A DNA stretch of 64,000 bases from Lolium rigidum (GCF_022539505.1 NC_061508.1:32172256-32236255), one strand, 5' to 3'; positions 45,071 to 57,889 are shown, counted from the first letter of the stretch. The notes: generated by a model not told the origin, from the letters alone. A program made the numbers and translations.

Positions 45071-47690
45071 ATGAAGTGGCGCATGCTGGAGTTCACATTC
45101 GGGCGGGCCTCCTCGAGTTCGCCGGCGAGCGGACGGTGTCTGCGCTGGTGCAGAACTTCTACTCCATCGATTTCATCAACGACAACGCGGGCTGCTTCGC
45201 CAACGGCGGCATCTTCCCCAAGAACGACCGCATCATCGAGTTCGGCAGCCACCGCATCTACTTCGGCACCGTCCCCGTACGCCAGCGCCTCTCGCCGGTG
45301 CTGGTGGCACCGGACCCGCCAAGATGGCTCTGTGCTGGTCGCGCGCCCGGCAGCGTCGAGGTAATGATGACCGGTGTGGCTGGTGCGGGAAAGGAGGTGG
45401 AGGCTGAAGGTGCTGGTCGCGCGGTTTCGACCCGTGCGGCTAAGCCACCGCTGGAGCGCGACGCAGGCGCAGCGGGAGCATCATCCGCGCCACCGGCAAC
45501 GCCTCTCCAAACGGCGATGAACGCGGCGGCAACCCCCATCGCGCGGAACATCGACCCGGCGGCGGCTCGGGCGGAGCTGGAGGCGCAGCGCTCGAGGATA
45601 CTCGAGAGCGGCAAAGACGTCGTCAAGGCGCAGCGTGAGCTGAACCTAACCGTACGTGAGTATAACGCTGCCCATGGCTTTGCTTCGTTAGCGCTCATGC
45701 TGCTAGGATACCGGAAAATCGGCTTAAGGCTCGCAATCTAGATCGAGATTTGCGTAAGGAGATTCTTACCGGCAAGAGTACCTCTCGCATACTGTTAGCA
45801 TTGTAGAGAAACCTAAGTACAGCAGTCCGGATAAAACAATAAAAGCTGCTAAGGCTGCCGTAGATCCGTGTGATTCGCTTACCGGAGAGGCTGCGGCAAA
45901 ACAACAAGAGCGTGTCGGAGAGCTGCTTGACGGCGTAGAGCAGCGAACGGCCGAGCGGCTGGCTAGGCTGAACAAAGCAATAGCCTCGAAATCCGCGCGT
46001 TCAACAAAGAATGCCGGAAGCAAGTCCCGGGGGCAGGCCTCGTCCCCCATCCGGACGAGAAGAAAAGAAAAAGAAGTGAACGCACGGCGGATGACTGTGT
46101 ATGATCCGGTCCTTGCCGGTAAACGAGAAAGCCGGGCAACACGATGCCGGTAGAAAAAGCCAAGGGGCGGAGCGAGGCTACGCCAAAGAAGGCTATGCCG
46201 GAAACAAACATGCCGGTAAACATGAAACCGGGCAAAACTATCCGGTCGCAAGGGCAGCGTATGATGAAGATGAGGAAGAAATGCCTCCACCAAGGTACCG
46301 GCGAGGCAAGGGCCGCGGCACCGGAACGTTACGATGAAGCTGATTCTAACGGACCGGCAGCATACCGGAACCCTGCGGGAGAACGCTTGGGAGAGAGATA
46401 CTTACCGGAACGGGATGCGAGGCACCGTCCGGATAGAGTATACTTGTCGGAAATGATCGAGGAGGAAGGTCCTCCAGGTCCAAAGTGCTTTGGCCCAAGA
46501 ATCATGAGAGAAAAGCCACCGGTTCGCAACTTCACGTTGCCCCGTGACACAAAAACATACGATGGCACTACGAAGCCGGAAGATTGGCTCGCGGATTACG
46601 TGACCGCGGTGTACGTCGGCTGGAGGCGGAGGAACCGTAGCCGGAGGAGGAAACCGGCGTTGGGCCGTAAGGATCATACCGTCGTTTCTGGTTGGACCGG
46701 CAAGAATCTGGCTAAATAACTTGCCGGCAGGAAGCATAAATGGTTGGCTGGATTTTGAGGAGGCCTTTGTGAGCAATTTCAGCAGTACCTATCAGAGGCC
46801 AAACAGGCCGCAGCAACTTGCTCTCTGTCTGCAGCGCCCGAACGAAACAGACCGGGATTATCTGGCCCGGTGGAACACCATAAGGAACTCTTGCGAAGGA
46901 ATAATCGAGGCGCAGGCCATTGCTTGGTTCAGCAGTGGGTGCAAAAGAGGTTCGCCGTTGTGGCAAAGGCTGCGGCGGAACATGCGCGACAACGTTGGCG
47001 AGAGATGATACGTGTGGCGGATAACTATGCGTTGGGAGACCCAACGCAGCCGGCACTTGCAACCTGAACCGGAACAGCTACGCCAAGAGCAACACCGGGA
47101 CAACCGGAACAACAAGAGGAGAGAAGATTTTCCGGATCGAAGGTACGGTCCGCGAGCAAGTTGCTCTGCTTGTGCGGAGAGGACTACGATGCCGGTGGCG
47201 GCCGAGAGCGAGAGAACCGGACCGCAGCCATGGGCGGGTCCAAAGAAACAATGGGTGGAAAAGAAACCACGGGTCCGAGAAAGAAACTGGCAAGAACCCG
47301 CAAAATACACCATGGAAGCGGCCATGGACCAACCTTGCCGGTGGCACACACCGAATCCGGCGCACCCGTCAAACCATCTGACGAAGGATTGTACCTGGAC
47401 CAAGTACTTGATGGAAAAAGGGACGAGTAAAAGATGCCCAAGGGCGAGGAGGCAATGCAATGATGCCACCTCCGGACATGCCGCGGCAGCGGCAGATGCC
47501 GCCACCACCGCCGCTTACGGGCCAAATGCTCTACCGGTACAGCCAAACCGGCGAGCGGTACCGGCAAGTTAACCGGGTGGAACAAGATGGTAACCAGCTA
47601 CCTCCACCGCCACCTTTAGGCCGGAATGTTTACGAAGACCCACATGTATCTCTGTGTTGTTTTTGTCACCGAGCCGACGGACGAGGCAAA
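45071..47690 (+). pseudogene. Inner element gag
   Basis: The first segment (about 45,085-45,741) stays open in one frame. It begins with an unusual GC3-rich stretch (ALVQNFYSIDFINDNAGCF) and continues with a helical part (AARAELEAQRSRILESGKDV). After a frame change near 45,715 come basic linkers. The capsid domain proper lies at 46,490-47,010: FGPRIMREKPPVRNFTLPRD, KTYDGTTKPEDWLADYV, then INGWLDFEEAFVSNFSSTYQ and NETDRDYLARWNTIRNSC. The capsid is split by frameshifts at about 46,610 and 46,710 and again near 46,900. A Pro/Arg-rich tail runs on to the protease. Confidence 0.75.
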
Positions 47691-50600
47691 GCCTACATCG
47701 CCGCTCCATGGAAGTAAATGCCGTGATGCCGGCGGTGCCCAAGTACATGCGGTGGTCCAACCGAGAAATTACTTGGTCGATCAAGGATCACCCCAAGATT
47801 ATGCCGAATCCGGGTGGATATGCTCTTGTTGTGGACCCAATCATGAAAGGGCCACAAACTCGAGTGAAGTTCAGCAAAGTGCTGATAGACAATGGCGGTA
47901 GCATCAACATCATGTACAAGCATACCATGCATACGGCTGGGCATAACGAGAAAACATGCTTCAGCCAACGCGCACAACCTTCCATGGAATCGTTCCGGGT
48001 TTGTCCTGCGCACCGGTTGGAAAAGTCCGGGTGGACGTGGCATTTGGAGGACGTGACAATTGCCGGGTGGAAAATGCGGAGTTTGAGGTGGTGGATCTAG
48101 ACGAGTCCCTACCATGCATTGCTTGGGAAGACCGGCATTGGCAGCTTTCATGGCCTCAACCCATACGGCTTACCTCAAGATGAAGATGCCGGGACCTCGT
48201 GGACCACTAAGCGTGGTGGGAAACTACAAAGTCTCGGCTGGAAACGACATCTGCCGGATCGAACCTAGCGGAATCGCGGTGATCGCGGAGGAGAAGAAAA
48301 GGATGCAAACAGGCTGTTGCGCTGGCTCGATCCTCACGGCTGAGCTTAGCGGCAATGAGTGCAAGTCCGAGTGCCCCGGCATTCAAGCCAACAAATGAGA
48401 CGAAGGACATTGTGCTTGGATCCGGCCTACCCGGACCGCACCGTTCGTATCGGTGCCGGCCTTGATCAAGCATAGGAAAGCGCGCTCGTCGGCTTCCTCC
48501 GTGAGAATCGGAATATCTTTGCACGGTCAGCCGAAGACTTGGTAGGTGTTCCGAGGGAGCTGGCTGAGCACTCCTTAAACGTTCGGAAAGATGCCAAGCC
48601 GGTGCGACAACCTTTGCGCCGGTTCGCTGAAGATAGAAGAAAGATCATAGGAGAAGAGGTAACCAAGCTGCTTGTTGCCAAATTCATTGTGGAGGTCACG
48701 CACACAGAGTGGCTGGCCAATCCTGTGATGGTTGAAAAGAAGAAAGATGAGAACCTGGAGGCAAAAGCTCCGAAGGTGTGGCGCATGTGCATCGACTACA
48801 CTAACCTCAACAAAGCTTGCCCAAGAGACCCTTTTCCTTTGCCACGAATCGATCAAGTGATTGATTCAAGCTGCTGAGTGTGAATTGTTGTCCTTCCTGG
48901 ATGCCTATTCCGGCTTCCACCGGATTCCCTTGAAAAAGGAAGATCAAATAAAAGCTGCGTTCATTACCCCGCACGGGGCTTATTGTTATATCACTATGCC
49001 TTTTGGTTTGCGCAACGCTGGTGCAACGTACCAGCGCTGTATGCAAAAATGCTTGTTTGATCAGATCGGAAAGAATGTGCAGGTGTATGTGGACGACATC
49101 GTGATAAAAACTAAGGTAAAAGACACCCTAATCGATGATCTCCGGCAAACATTTGATAACCTAAGAAGGTTCCGGATGAAACTCAACCCGGCAAAATGTA
49201 CTTTCGGTGTCCCTGCCGGCAAGCTGCTGGGTTTCCTTGTCTCGAGCCGAGGCATTGAGGTCAATCCGGTAAAGATCCGGGCAATCGAAAGAATGACAAT
49301 ACCACAGGATTTGAAGGACATACAAAAGTTTACCGGAAGCTTGGCATCGCTAAGCCGGTTCATAAGCAGGTTGGGAGAAAAGGCCTTGCCGTTGTATGCC
49401 TTAATGAGAAAATCCGATAAGTTCGTCTGGACCCCTCAAGCGGACGCGAGCGTTCAAAGAGCTGAAAACAATGTTAGCTACCGCGCCAATATTGGCTTCG
49501 CCGTTGGAAAGAGAACCCATGTTGTTGTACATAGCAGCAACCAACCGGGTCGTGAGTGTTGTTGTGGTAGTAGAAAGAGAAGAGGAAGGAAAAACCGTCC
49601 AGAGGCCGGTATACTACCTGAGCGAGGTGCTCTCCCTCTCAAAGCAAAACTACCCGCACTTCCGAGAAAATGACCTATGGCGTGTTTATGGCCGCCACCA
49701 AGCTCAAGCACTACTTCGAGGAACATCCTATGAAGGTGGTGAGTGAAGCACCCATCTCAGACATCATGTGCAACAAAGACGCTAGCGGCCGGATTGCGAA
49801 ATGGGCAATTCGAGATATCACCATACGTACCGGTGTACGAAAGAAGAGATGCCATAAAATCACAAGCTGCGGCTGATTTCCTTGTTGATTGGGCGGAGAT
49901 GCAATACAAACCGCCGGATCGAGAAGATAGAGTCTTGGAAAATGCACTTTGATGGATCCAAGCTCAAGGAGGGTGCAGGTGCCGGTGTGGTGCTTACTTC
50001 ACCAAAAGGAGATCACCTCCGGTATGTTTTGCAAGTACATTTCGGGGCATCGAACAATGTCGCTGAATATGAAGCTTTGATCCATGGGCTTAAGGTCGCA
50101 AAAGAAATCGGTGCGCATCGGATCATTTGCTACGGAGATTCAGATCTTGTGGTACAGCAGTGTTCCGGAGATTGGGATGCAAAAGATGCCAACATGGCCT
50201 CGTACCGGTTTCACGTGCAAAAGATTGCCGGATTCTTCGAAGGTTGTGAGTTTCACCATGTACCGCGTGCGAGAAAATGAAGGCTGCGGATGCTTTGTCC
50301 AAGATAGGCTCATCCCGACAAGAAATTCCTCCCGGGATAGCTCTCGCGCACCTGAGAGTACCATCAATCAAGCCAAGTCCCGAGTCGGAATCAATTTTTG
50401 TTCCGGAGTCACACATTGTGCCAATGGATATCGATGGAGGGAACCGGGGACCTGCTCCGGCGAACCGGGGACTGTTCCGGCAAGCTCGGGGACTACCGTG
50501 CCGGAAGAAATGATGCTTGGTGGATAGCATGGAGATAGATGCACCCGTGTTTTTGGTTCGAGAGATACCATCTTGGGTTAAACCTATTAAGGAATTCCTG

Positions 50601-51843
50601 ATCAACGGCACCTTGCCGAGCTGACGAAAATGAATCAAGGAGGATACGAGAGAAGGTCCAAAGCTTACACATTCATCAATGGTGAGGTGTACAAGAGAAG
50701 CGTTACCGGTGTCCTTCAAAGATGTGTGGAACCGGAGGAAGGGAAAGAAATGCTTGAGGAAATTCACCAAGGAGAATGTGGGCACCATGCCTCGTCAAGG
50801 GCGCTGGTGGCAAAAGTGTTCCGGCATGGGTTTTATTGGCCCACTTGCTTTGGCGAACGGCGAGGATTTGGTAAGGAAATGCAACGGGTGCCGGAGGTAC
50901 GCCAAGCAAAATCATACCCCGGCGTCCGGTTTAAAGACAATACCGCTGACATGGCCATTTGCTTGTTTGGTGCTTAGACATGGTTGGCCCATTCAAGGCT
51001 GCAAGAAGCGACATGACTCACATCTTGGTCATGGTGGATAAGTTCACCAAATGGCTAGAGGTAAAACCTATCGCAAAGTGTGATGGGCATACAGTTGTGA
51101 AATTCTTGAAGGATATCATCTTGCGGTATGGATACCCGCACGAGCATCATCACCGACAATGGAACCAACTTTGCTCAGGGGAGTTCAAAAGATTCTGCGA
51201 GGATAAGAATATCCGGTTGGATTTGTGCTCAGTGGCACACCCGCAAGGCAATGGCCAGGTGGAAAGAATGAATGCTTTGGTACTCTCCGGTATCAAACCC
51301 AGACTCATTGACGCAGTGGAGAGAGCACCGGGGTGTTGGCTTGATGAGATACCATCAGTGCTGTGGAGCATAAGAACAACCCCAAACCGGTCTACCGGAT
51401 ACACTCCCTTCTTCATGGTTTATGGAGCAGAAGCAGTGATACCAACCGACATCATCCATGATTCACCAAGGGTACAGCTCTATACTGAGCAAGAGGTCAA
51501 AGAGGCCAGAGAAAATGATGTGGACTTGCTAGAAGAAGCGAGAGAGCTAGCGTTGGCAAGAACAGCCGTTTATCAGCAAAACCTAAGACGATATCATGAC
51601 CGGAAAGTCAATCCAAGAGTTTTCCGGGAAGGAGATCTTGTGCTTCGCCTGGTGCAGCGCACTGAAGGCCGGCATAAGCTCTTGCCACCTTGGGAAGGTC
51701 CCTTCATTGTAAGCAAGGTGCTTCACAATGATGCATACTACCTGATTGATGCACAGGAGTGGAAAAAAGGAAAGGCGGACAAGTCCGGAGAGGAGAGCAA
51801 GCGTCCATGGAACATAGCTCTGTTGCGTCCTTTCTACTCTTGA
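47691..51843 (+). pseudogene. Inner element pol: protease, RT, RNase H, aRNase H, integrase
   Basis: Protease has the motif LIDNGGSINIMY near 47,882-47,915. Reverse transcriptase runs from about 48,600 (RKIIGEEVTKLL) to 49,380, with CIDYTNLNKACPRDPFPLPR, AYSGFHRIPL and YVDDIVIKT at about 49,086. The gypsy RNase H at 49,440-49,740 is degraded (LLYIAATNRVVSVVVVVERE, RPVYYLSEVLS). A second, archaeal-type RNase H follows at 49,940-50,280 (MHFDGSKLKEGAGAGVVLTS, AEYEALIHGL, CYGDSDLVVQQ). Integrase starts near 50,640; the long frame 50,959-51,843 carries DMVGPF-type, VDKFTKWLEVKPI, NGQVERMNALVL and the C-terminal chromo-like basic region, ending LLRPFYS. At least eight one-base frame changes are present. 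The second catalytic Asp of integrase is lost by two compensating indels. Confidence 0.9.
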
Positions 51844-52502
51844 AGTGGTGGTGTAAGAAGTTCCTTTTTTGTACCTTATATGCTATGAATAAAAGATGTC
51901 GGAACCTTGAATGAATCTCGGGGACTACCCCAACTTAAGCTGCATGTAACTTGTCTATTTTTTCAGTTTACCGGTTGCTTATTGAATGCATTTTCTTTCC
52001 GGTTTAGTAGTGTGCTAAATCCTACCGGAGTCTTCGACTCTGCTCTTGTCCGAAAACCGGCTTCATGGCAAGCAAGATAAACCGGTAGGAGATAAGCACA
52101 TGAGCTGCGAAAGGGGAAAGCGAGGAAAGAACAATCCGAAAAATTTAACTAACCCCGGTTAAACCGGTTTTTTGCAAAATTTCAAAGTTATTTCTAAGTT
52201 CAAGAAGATGCTTGTTTGGTGAAAGAACCTTGTGCTCATATGCCAAAGAACGCCCGAGAGAAGGCGAGGCGAGCCAAGGCAAAAGAACCAAGTATGCATC
52301 AAATTGGATGCGGAGACAATTGAGAAATCTTTGCAGTGCAAGATAAAAGCCAAACCAAAAGCAAATGTGCTAAAACAAACTCAAGATAATTAGCTACCGG
52401 TATAACTTACCGGCAGGGAATATTGTAGCACAACCACAAGAGAACTTAAGTTTTACATCATAGACCCCGGCATTCCGGGGCAGAATTTAACAAACATTGT
52501 TT

Positions 52503-55500
52503 TTAAGGCAAGCAGGGCAAACAGATAAGTCTCAGGCAAATAGTTGGTGAGAGGTCATCAGGCGGCGGGGGCGTCGGGCGGAGCGTCACCGGCTTCGGCA
52601 TCTTCGGGAGGGCCGGCGCCGGCTTCGGGAGCTTCCGGCGGCACGTCCCCGGCAGCTTCACCTTCATCTCCCTCGTCTTCTTCTTCCTCATCGGCTGAGG
52701 TAGTCTTTGACACCGAGGAGGGGGTGGGATGAAGGTGCGGACCTCGGCATACTCAGCAAGCCGGTATGCACGGTCCTGCCGCTTCGCGATAGCGCCGGGT
52801 CCGTGTCCGTGGGAGCATCCGCGCGCACGCCACGAAGAGCGTCCGAGGTCAAGAGCAGGATACCATGAGCACGCGGAGCGCGGCGGCGTGTCGGCTCCGG
52901 CACGGGCCGCGAGCATTGCCACTCGCGGATCCGGTGCCCGGCATCTTTGAGCCGGTTGGCGGTGAGCGTGATGTTCTCCGGCAGCTCCTCCTCGGGCCAT
53001 AACACCTTGAAGATCCGGATGGCGGCGGTTGGCAGGTCGACAAGAAGCCGGTCGACGCAACGCATGTGTTGGACCCGCGCCGAGAGGGCGACAAGATAGT
53101 CGTACCCGTCCCAGGGCGCATCCATGTTGGGGAACTCCCGCGCAATCCGGTCCTCCCTCACCTTCTTCACAGCATAGGACTGGGATTCCGGGAAGTGCTC
53201 TGCAGAAGGAAAGAAAAAACGTAAACACAAAATGCAGGAAAAGAGTGTATCGGGAAAGAAAGGAGCAAGGATATAGCTTCAAAGGAAAAGAGCTGGTAAG
53301 CAAGTGAAGGGACAAGGCAAGGACTTACGGAGAGCTAGCGCATCTATTTTCATAACCAACCGATCATACTCCCGATGATCGGTGGTCATGGTATCAATAA
53401 GCTGCTCCGCTGCTTTCCGCGCCTTCCTTTCCTCCTCCAGTTCGCCGCCAAGACGGTGTTGGCGTTCGTGGAGTCCTCCACAACCTCCGCCGGCCTAGCC
53501 TCACGCGCAACCCGGGCATCCTTCAAGGCTTGCTCATGCCGGAGCGCGGCTTGTATGGCCTGCTCCTTGAGCTCCCCCAAGGCGGTCTTCTGGGCCTCCA
53601 GCGCCTCGTTGTGCTCCTTGAGAAGCTGCTCCTTCTCGCCTAGGTACCGGAAAGAAAAATCTTAGCAAGAAACACTAAATCGAATGAAAAAAGGAAAGGG
53701 TCAGCAGAAAAAGAAAGAAGGGTACCTTGAAGCTTGGCAACCTGGGCCTTCAGGGCCTCGAGGCTAGCTTCCGGAACAACTGTTAAACAGAAAGTGCATA
53801 AGTATCAAGGAAAGAAACATCCCGGAGAAAAGATGCCGGAGGCAAAAAGAAACGAACCTTGGCAGTGGCTGTGAGCCTCAGCAAGCTCCCGGTGCTCCCA
53901 CAGAAGCTCCTCGAAGAGTTGCTTCCGGGTGTCAGCAGTGCTCTGCTCAAGGAAAGTAGTTGTGAGAAAGAGACAAGGTTCTTAACCCGAAACTCGGGGA
54001 CTGGCAGTGCCGGTTTTGCGTTAAGTTTTTAACTAAGTTTTGCGCTAAGAACAAGGTTCTTAACCCGAAACTCGGGGACTGGCAGTGCCGGTTTTGCGTT
54101 AAGTTTTTAACTAAGTTTTGCGCTAAGAACAAGGTTCTTAACCCGAAACTCGGGGACTGGCAGTGCCGGTTTTGCGCTAAGTTTTTAACTAAGTTTTGCG
54201 CTAAGAACAAGGTTCTTAACCCGAAACTCGGGGACTGGCAGTGCCGGTTTTGCGCTAAGTTTTTAGCTAAGTTTTATGCTAGAGAACAAGGTTCTTAACC
54301 CGAAACTCGGGGACTGGCAGTGCCGGTTTCACGCTAAGGTTTAAGTTAAAGTTTTGCGCCAAGAGCTGCGCTCTCACCACAAAACTCGGGGACTGGGAGA
54401 ATAGATAAGATCTGGAAAGAGAAGGAAACCGGCATCAACGAAATTACGAAAGAGGTTTAGCGAGAACTTACCACCACATTGTTGGTAGCATCGTACCAAG
54501 CACTCTGTCGAACTCCTTCACGGCGCGTTTAACACGCGTGAAGTGTTCTTCGATGAGACCGAGCTCCAACGGGATCCGGCGCGAGAAGGCGGTCCTTCCC
54601 CGGGCCGCGGGTTGAGGCGAGAGATATCCGCCTCGTTCCACTTCTGGGCATAGGGGAGGAGATGCCCCAGGTCCTTGCCCGCGCGCTTCAGTTCAACGAT
54701 CCGACCTAGGAGGCCGGTGGGCTTGTCCTGTGCAGCGAGCGCGGCGGGGCTGACGTGCAGCACCACGTCTCCGGAACCACCAGAGGTGCCGCCCTCCACA
54801 GCCTTGCCGCGGGAAGCCCGGGCTTTAGATAAGTGGTGATCTTGGGGGTCTTGGCCGGCACCGGCTGCTTGGCCACGGAAGATCCTTGGCTGGGCGGCGG
54901 TGTCGGCGTGGCCTCAGGAGGAGGAATAAAGACCGGCGCGGAAGCATCCGGCGCGGTAGGGGAAGAGCTTGGCTTCTTCTTCTTCTTCTTCGGGGAGGAG
55001 GGAACCAGAGGTTCCGCCCGCCCGACATCAGCTTGGCCGGCGCCGATGTTGCTGGCGCCGGTGTCTTGGGTCTCTGGAGGGGAGGTAGAGTCCTCCTCCG
55101 CGCGGTGATCAGGAGGTGTTGGGGCCGCGCGCCCCGAACTTGTAATGTCCCCCGAAGGGGAGGCAGAGGTGTTGCCGGCACCAGATGGTGCCGGACTTGA
55201 GTGAGGAGGAGGAGTTGAAGTCCTCGCGGAGCCGGCGGAGCCAGCAGAGCCGGCCGAGCCAAGCTCAAGTGCAGGGCTGAAAGAAAGGAAAAGGAGAACG
55301 AGTTGGAAAAAGCAACCGGAAAAGAGTTCGGTGGAAACAAAGAAAGTATAAAACTTACCGGAAGACATCGGCATCCGCCTGCGCTGTAGCGCTTGGTGCT
55401 GACCTGCTTCCCGCCGATGACCTCGGTCCGAGGGCGCTTGCCGGAAGAGGCACGGGCTGGGGCCGGCATCGGCGGCGGGAGGATCACTCTTCGGCCTTCG

Positions 55501-56950
55501 GCCATAAGGTTGTCCGAGGAACTCGTCCCCCACCTCAGCCTGCGGCGGAGGCACGTGCTCGTGGACCTGTGGTTTGTTGCGGCCGAGGGAATGTCTACGG
55601 AACGGAAATAGCAAAAAGAGCATAAGAACACGAACGGGAAGGCTACCTCAAGCATGGTCAAATCATCGGACGAACCAGGCTGGCTCCGGCGGAGACTTGC
55701 CGAGGCGGGAAGGCGGAGTCCGGCCCATCCTCGGATCCAGCCGGTGAATGACGGGATCGGGATCGTACTTGTCCAAGGGCCGCTTCGGGACGGGGCCTCG
55801 CCGGTCAGAGTCAATCCGGGGAAAGCGGGCCTTGGCCTGAAAGCAAAGGAAAAAAGGAAAGTTAGACACTAGCACAAAAGTTACCGGTTACACGACCCGA
55901 GCCGCATATCTTCTTACATCTTTGGACGGAGGGTTCCTGGCACTAAGAGGGCAAAGGCCCCACTCCCAGTCATCCGGCATGTCCGTTTGGCAGATTTGGC
56001 CCGCCTTCAGGACCACGTCCTCCTTGCTCAAAGCCAAGCCGGTGATCTTGGTGGGATCACCAGGGCCGTACATCTCACTAATTTTGTGAGCGCGGCTGCT
56101 GGAGGGGAAGCACCGGCGGGCTGATGAAGGCACGGATGATATCGTCGGAACAGATCTTGGTGTCCCTCATCAACCCCTCGCATGAAGCGCACCACCCGGT
56201 TCGTCTCGGTGTGATCCCTTCCGGGGTTGTACTGCCAGTTGGTCTTGGTGGGTGGCGCCGGGTTGAACGCCGGCAGGTTGATGAGGTCCTCGTCACCAGC
56301 GTTCTTCACATAGAAGAACGTCGTACGCCACAAGCGGCAAGACTCGAGGCCGTTGAACTTAAAAGGGGCTCCCTTGGCGGGAGCCGATAATACAAGACCC
56401 GCATTGAACGGGGGGTTTGGGCTTAGGAATGTCCTTGCCCTGGACCGAATTGATCCGAAGGGAGAAAAAGCGGGCAAACGTCTCGCGAGCGGGACGGATG
56501 CCAATGTAGCCCTCCATGAAGGCCACGAAGCAAGAAAGATAAAAAACGGCGTTGCCGGGGAGATGATGAGGTTGGAGGCGATAGAAGTCGAGGAGTTGGC
56601 GAAAGAAATCTGAGGCGGGAAGGCCGAAGCCACGCTCAAAGTGAGCAAGGAAAACAACGGCCTCACCCGGTTCGAGCACCGGTTGGATTTCGCCGCGAGG
56701 AAGCCGGCGAGTAACTCCTTCCGGGATCCTCCGGGACCGGTAAAGCCGATCAATCTCATATTGGGTCACGTCGGAACCTCTCCGGGCTCCGCGTGTCTTG
56801 TCCTTTCCGGAGGCCCGGCTAGATGTGCCGGCCTCTTGCTTCCGGCTGGATGCACTGGCCCATCCGGGCGAGGTCGTCGGTTAACCCGTCGGAGGCGTTG
56901 CTATCCTGGGTGCTAGAGGTGGCAGCAGGAAGAGATCCTTCGCTAGACAT
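52503..56950 (-). pseudogene. Antisense gene with Transposase_28 (putative gypsy-type transposon) domain
   Basis: Transcribed opposite to pol. The start at 56,950 is MSSEGSLPAATSSTQDSNA, and a frame change occurs near 56,850. The region 56,760-56,360 encodes the Transposase_28 (PF04195-type) core: EAVVFLAHFERGFGLPASDF, FRQLLDFYRLQPHHLPGNAV and GYIGIRPARETFARFF. Further exon-like blocks lie at 56,360-55,890 (NNPGRDHTETNRVVRFM-like), 55,845-55,665 after an acceptor ctttgctttcag, 55,600-54,520, a coiled-coil section at 53,640-53,390 (LGELKEQAIQAALRHEQAL), and 53,200-52,720 (MDAPWDGYDYLVALSARVQH; LTANRLKDAGHRI). Exon-intron structure is likely, with GT/AG signals at several joins, but was not fully resolved. 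Several frameshifts disable it. The molecular function of this family is unknown. Confidence 0.75.
53973..54385. repeat. 78-bp tandem repeat, five copies plus a degenerate sixth
   Basis: Units begin acaaggttcttaacccgaaa at 53,973, 54,051, 54,129, 54,207 and 54,286 (periods 78, 78, 78, 79). Each holds aactcggggactggcagtg and a taagtttt...actaagttttgcgc tail. It lies within an intron-like part of the antisense gene. Confidence 0.97.
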
Positions 56951-57420
56951 GGGAATCTAGAAGATGCCGAAATCTGCGAGAAACGGTTTTCCCCAAACGA
57001 ACCCTCGCGCGAAGATCTACGAGTAAGAGGAAAAGCAAAACAAAGAGCAAATAAATACTCTACCGTCCCCGAGATCCAAAGTGCGGGAGAGAAAGAGGTA
57101 AAGGCGCGTGGAGCCTAACCTGAGGCGGCGAAGTCGCGAGGGAGGAGTTCGCTGGAGGAGCGGCGAGCCTGCGGCCGGCGAGGAAGTCCGGCGACGGCGA
57201 GGCGAAGAACAACTTGGGGAAACACAAATGCTGCGGGCGCGGTGAGGTTGCAGCAAGGGATCTCCGCGCAGCGAGGTCCGGCGGAACGAAGGAGTAAGTT
57301 CGCCGGGCGACGAGCTCGAACAAGCGGCGGCGATGGAGAATGGCAAAGGCACGGAGGCGATGAACTCTGCGCGCGGGGAGTGGAGAATGCGAAGAAGATG
57401 AAAGAGGAACGGCGGTTGCG

Positions 57421-57428
57421 CTTATATA
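57421..57428 (-). promoter_or_regulatory. TATA box of the antisense gene
   Basis: TATATAAG on the minus strand (context ttctatataagcgcaacc), about 470 bases upstream of the antisense ATG at 56,950. The leader between is GC-rich; open frames in it (57,060-57,557) look like UTR. An intron in the leader is possible. Confidence 0.6.
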
Positions 57429-57889
57429 GAAGGAGGGAAGTGGGCTGGAAACCGCTGGGCCGCGGCGGTTCGCCTCGCGGCCCACGGCGGTTTGCACCAT
57501 GGGCCGCCACGTGTCGAAGGGATACACGCGAAAAAACATAAAGCCACACGGGGGCACGCGAGAGATCCGGAACGGCTAGTAGGATCCGCTGCGGTGCATT
57601 AAATGAGCGCGCGGGAGTCGAAGCGAAATGACAAGCGACACCGGCGCATCGATCACGGTGCGCATGTCTCGTCGGGCGCGGGGCCCGAGATATTCTCGAC
57701 TTCGCCGAGGAAGCGTTTAATGGTTAAGATACCGGAAGATAAGATACCGAGGTATGACTTGCAAAGAAAAAATGAGGAGGATCCGGGCAAAGATGCCGGA
57801 TCCGAACGTGACGCCGGATGAATCAAACCGGTATCAAAGACATAGGAACCTGGCATGGTCTGTTGGATAGGATCCGTCAGACTATACCG

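Noticed and set aside
53973..54385. CRISPR-like array
   Set aside because: Units are contiguous 78-bp tandem copies without unique spacers, in a plant retrotransposon.
54706..55814. Two overlapping minus-strand frames of more than 300 codons as independent genes
   Set aside because: They are parts of the antisense Tat-element gene read through introns in different frames, not separate genes.
57060..57557. 165- and 144-codon minus-strand frames upstream of the Transposase_28 start
   Set aside because: They are on either side of the TATA box and in the leader; low-complexity Ser/Arg/Pro content fits UTR, not protein.
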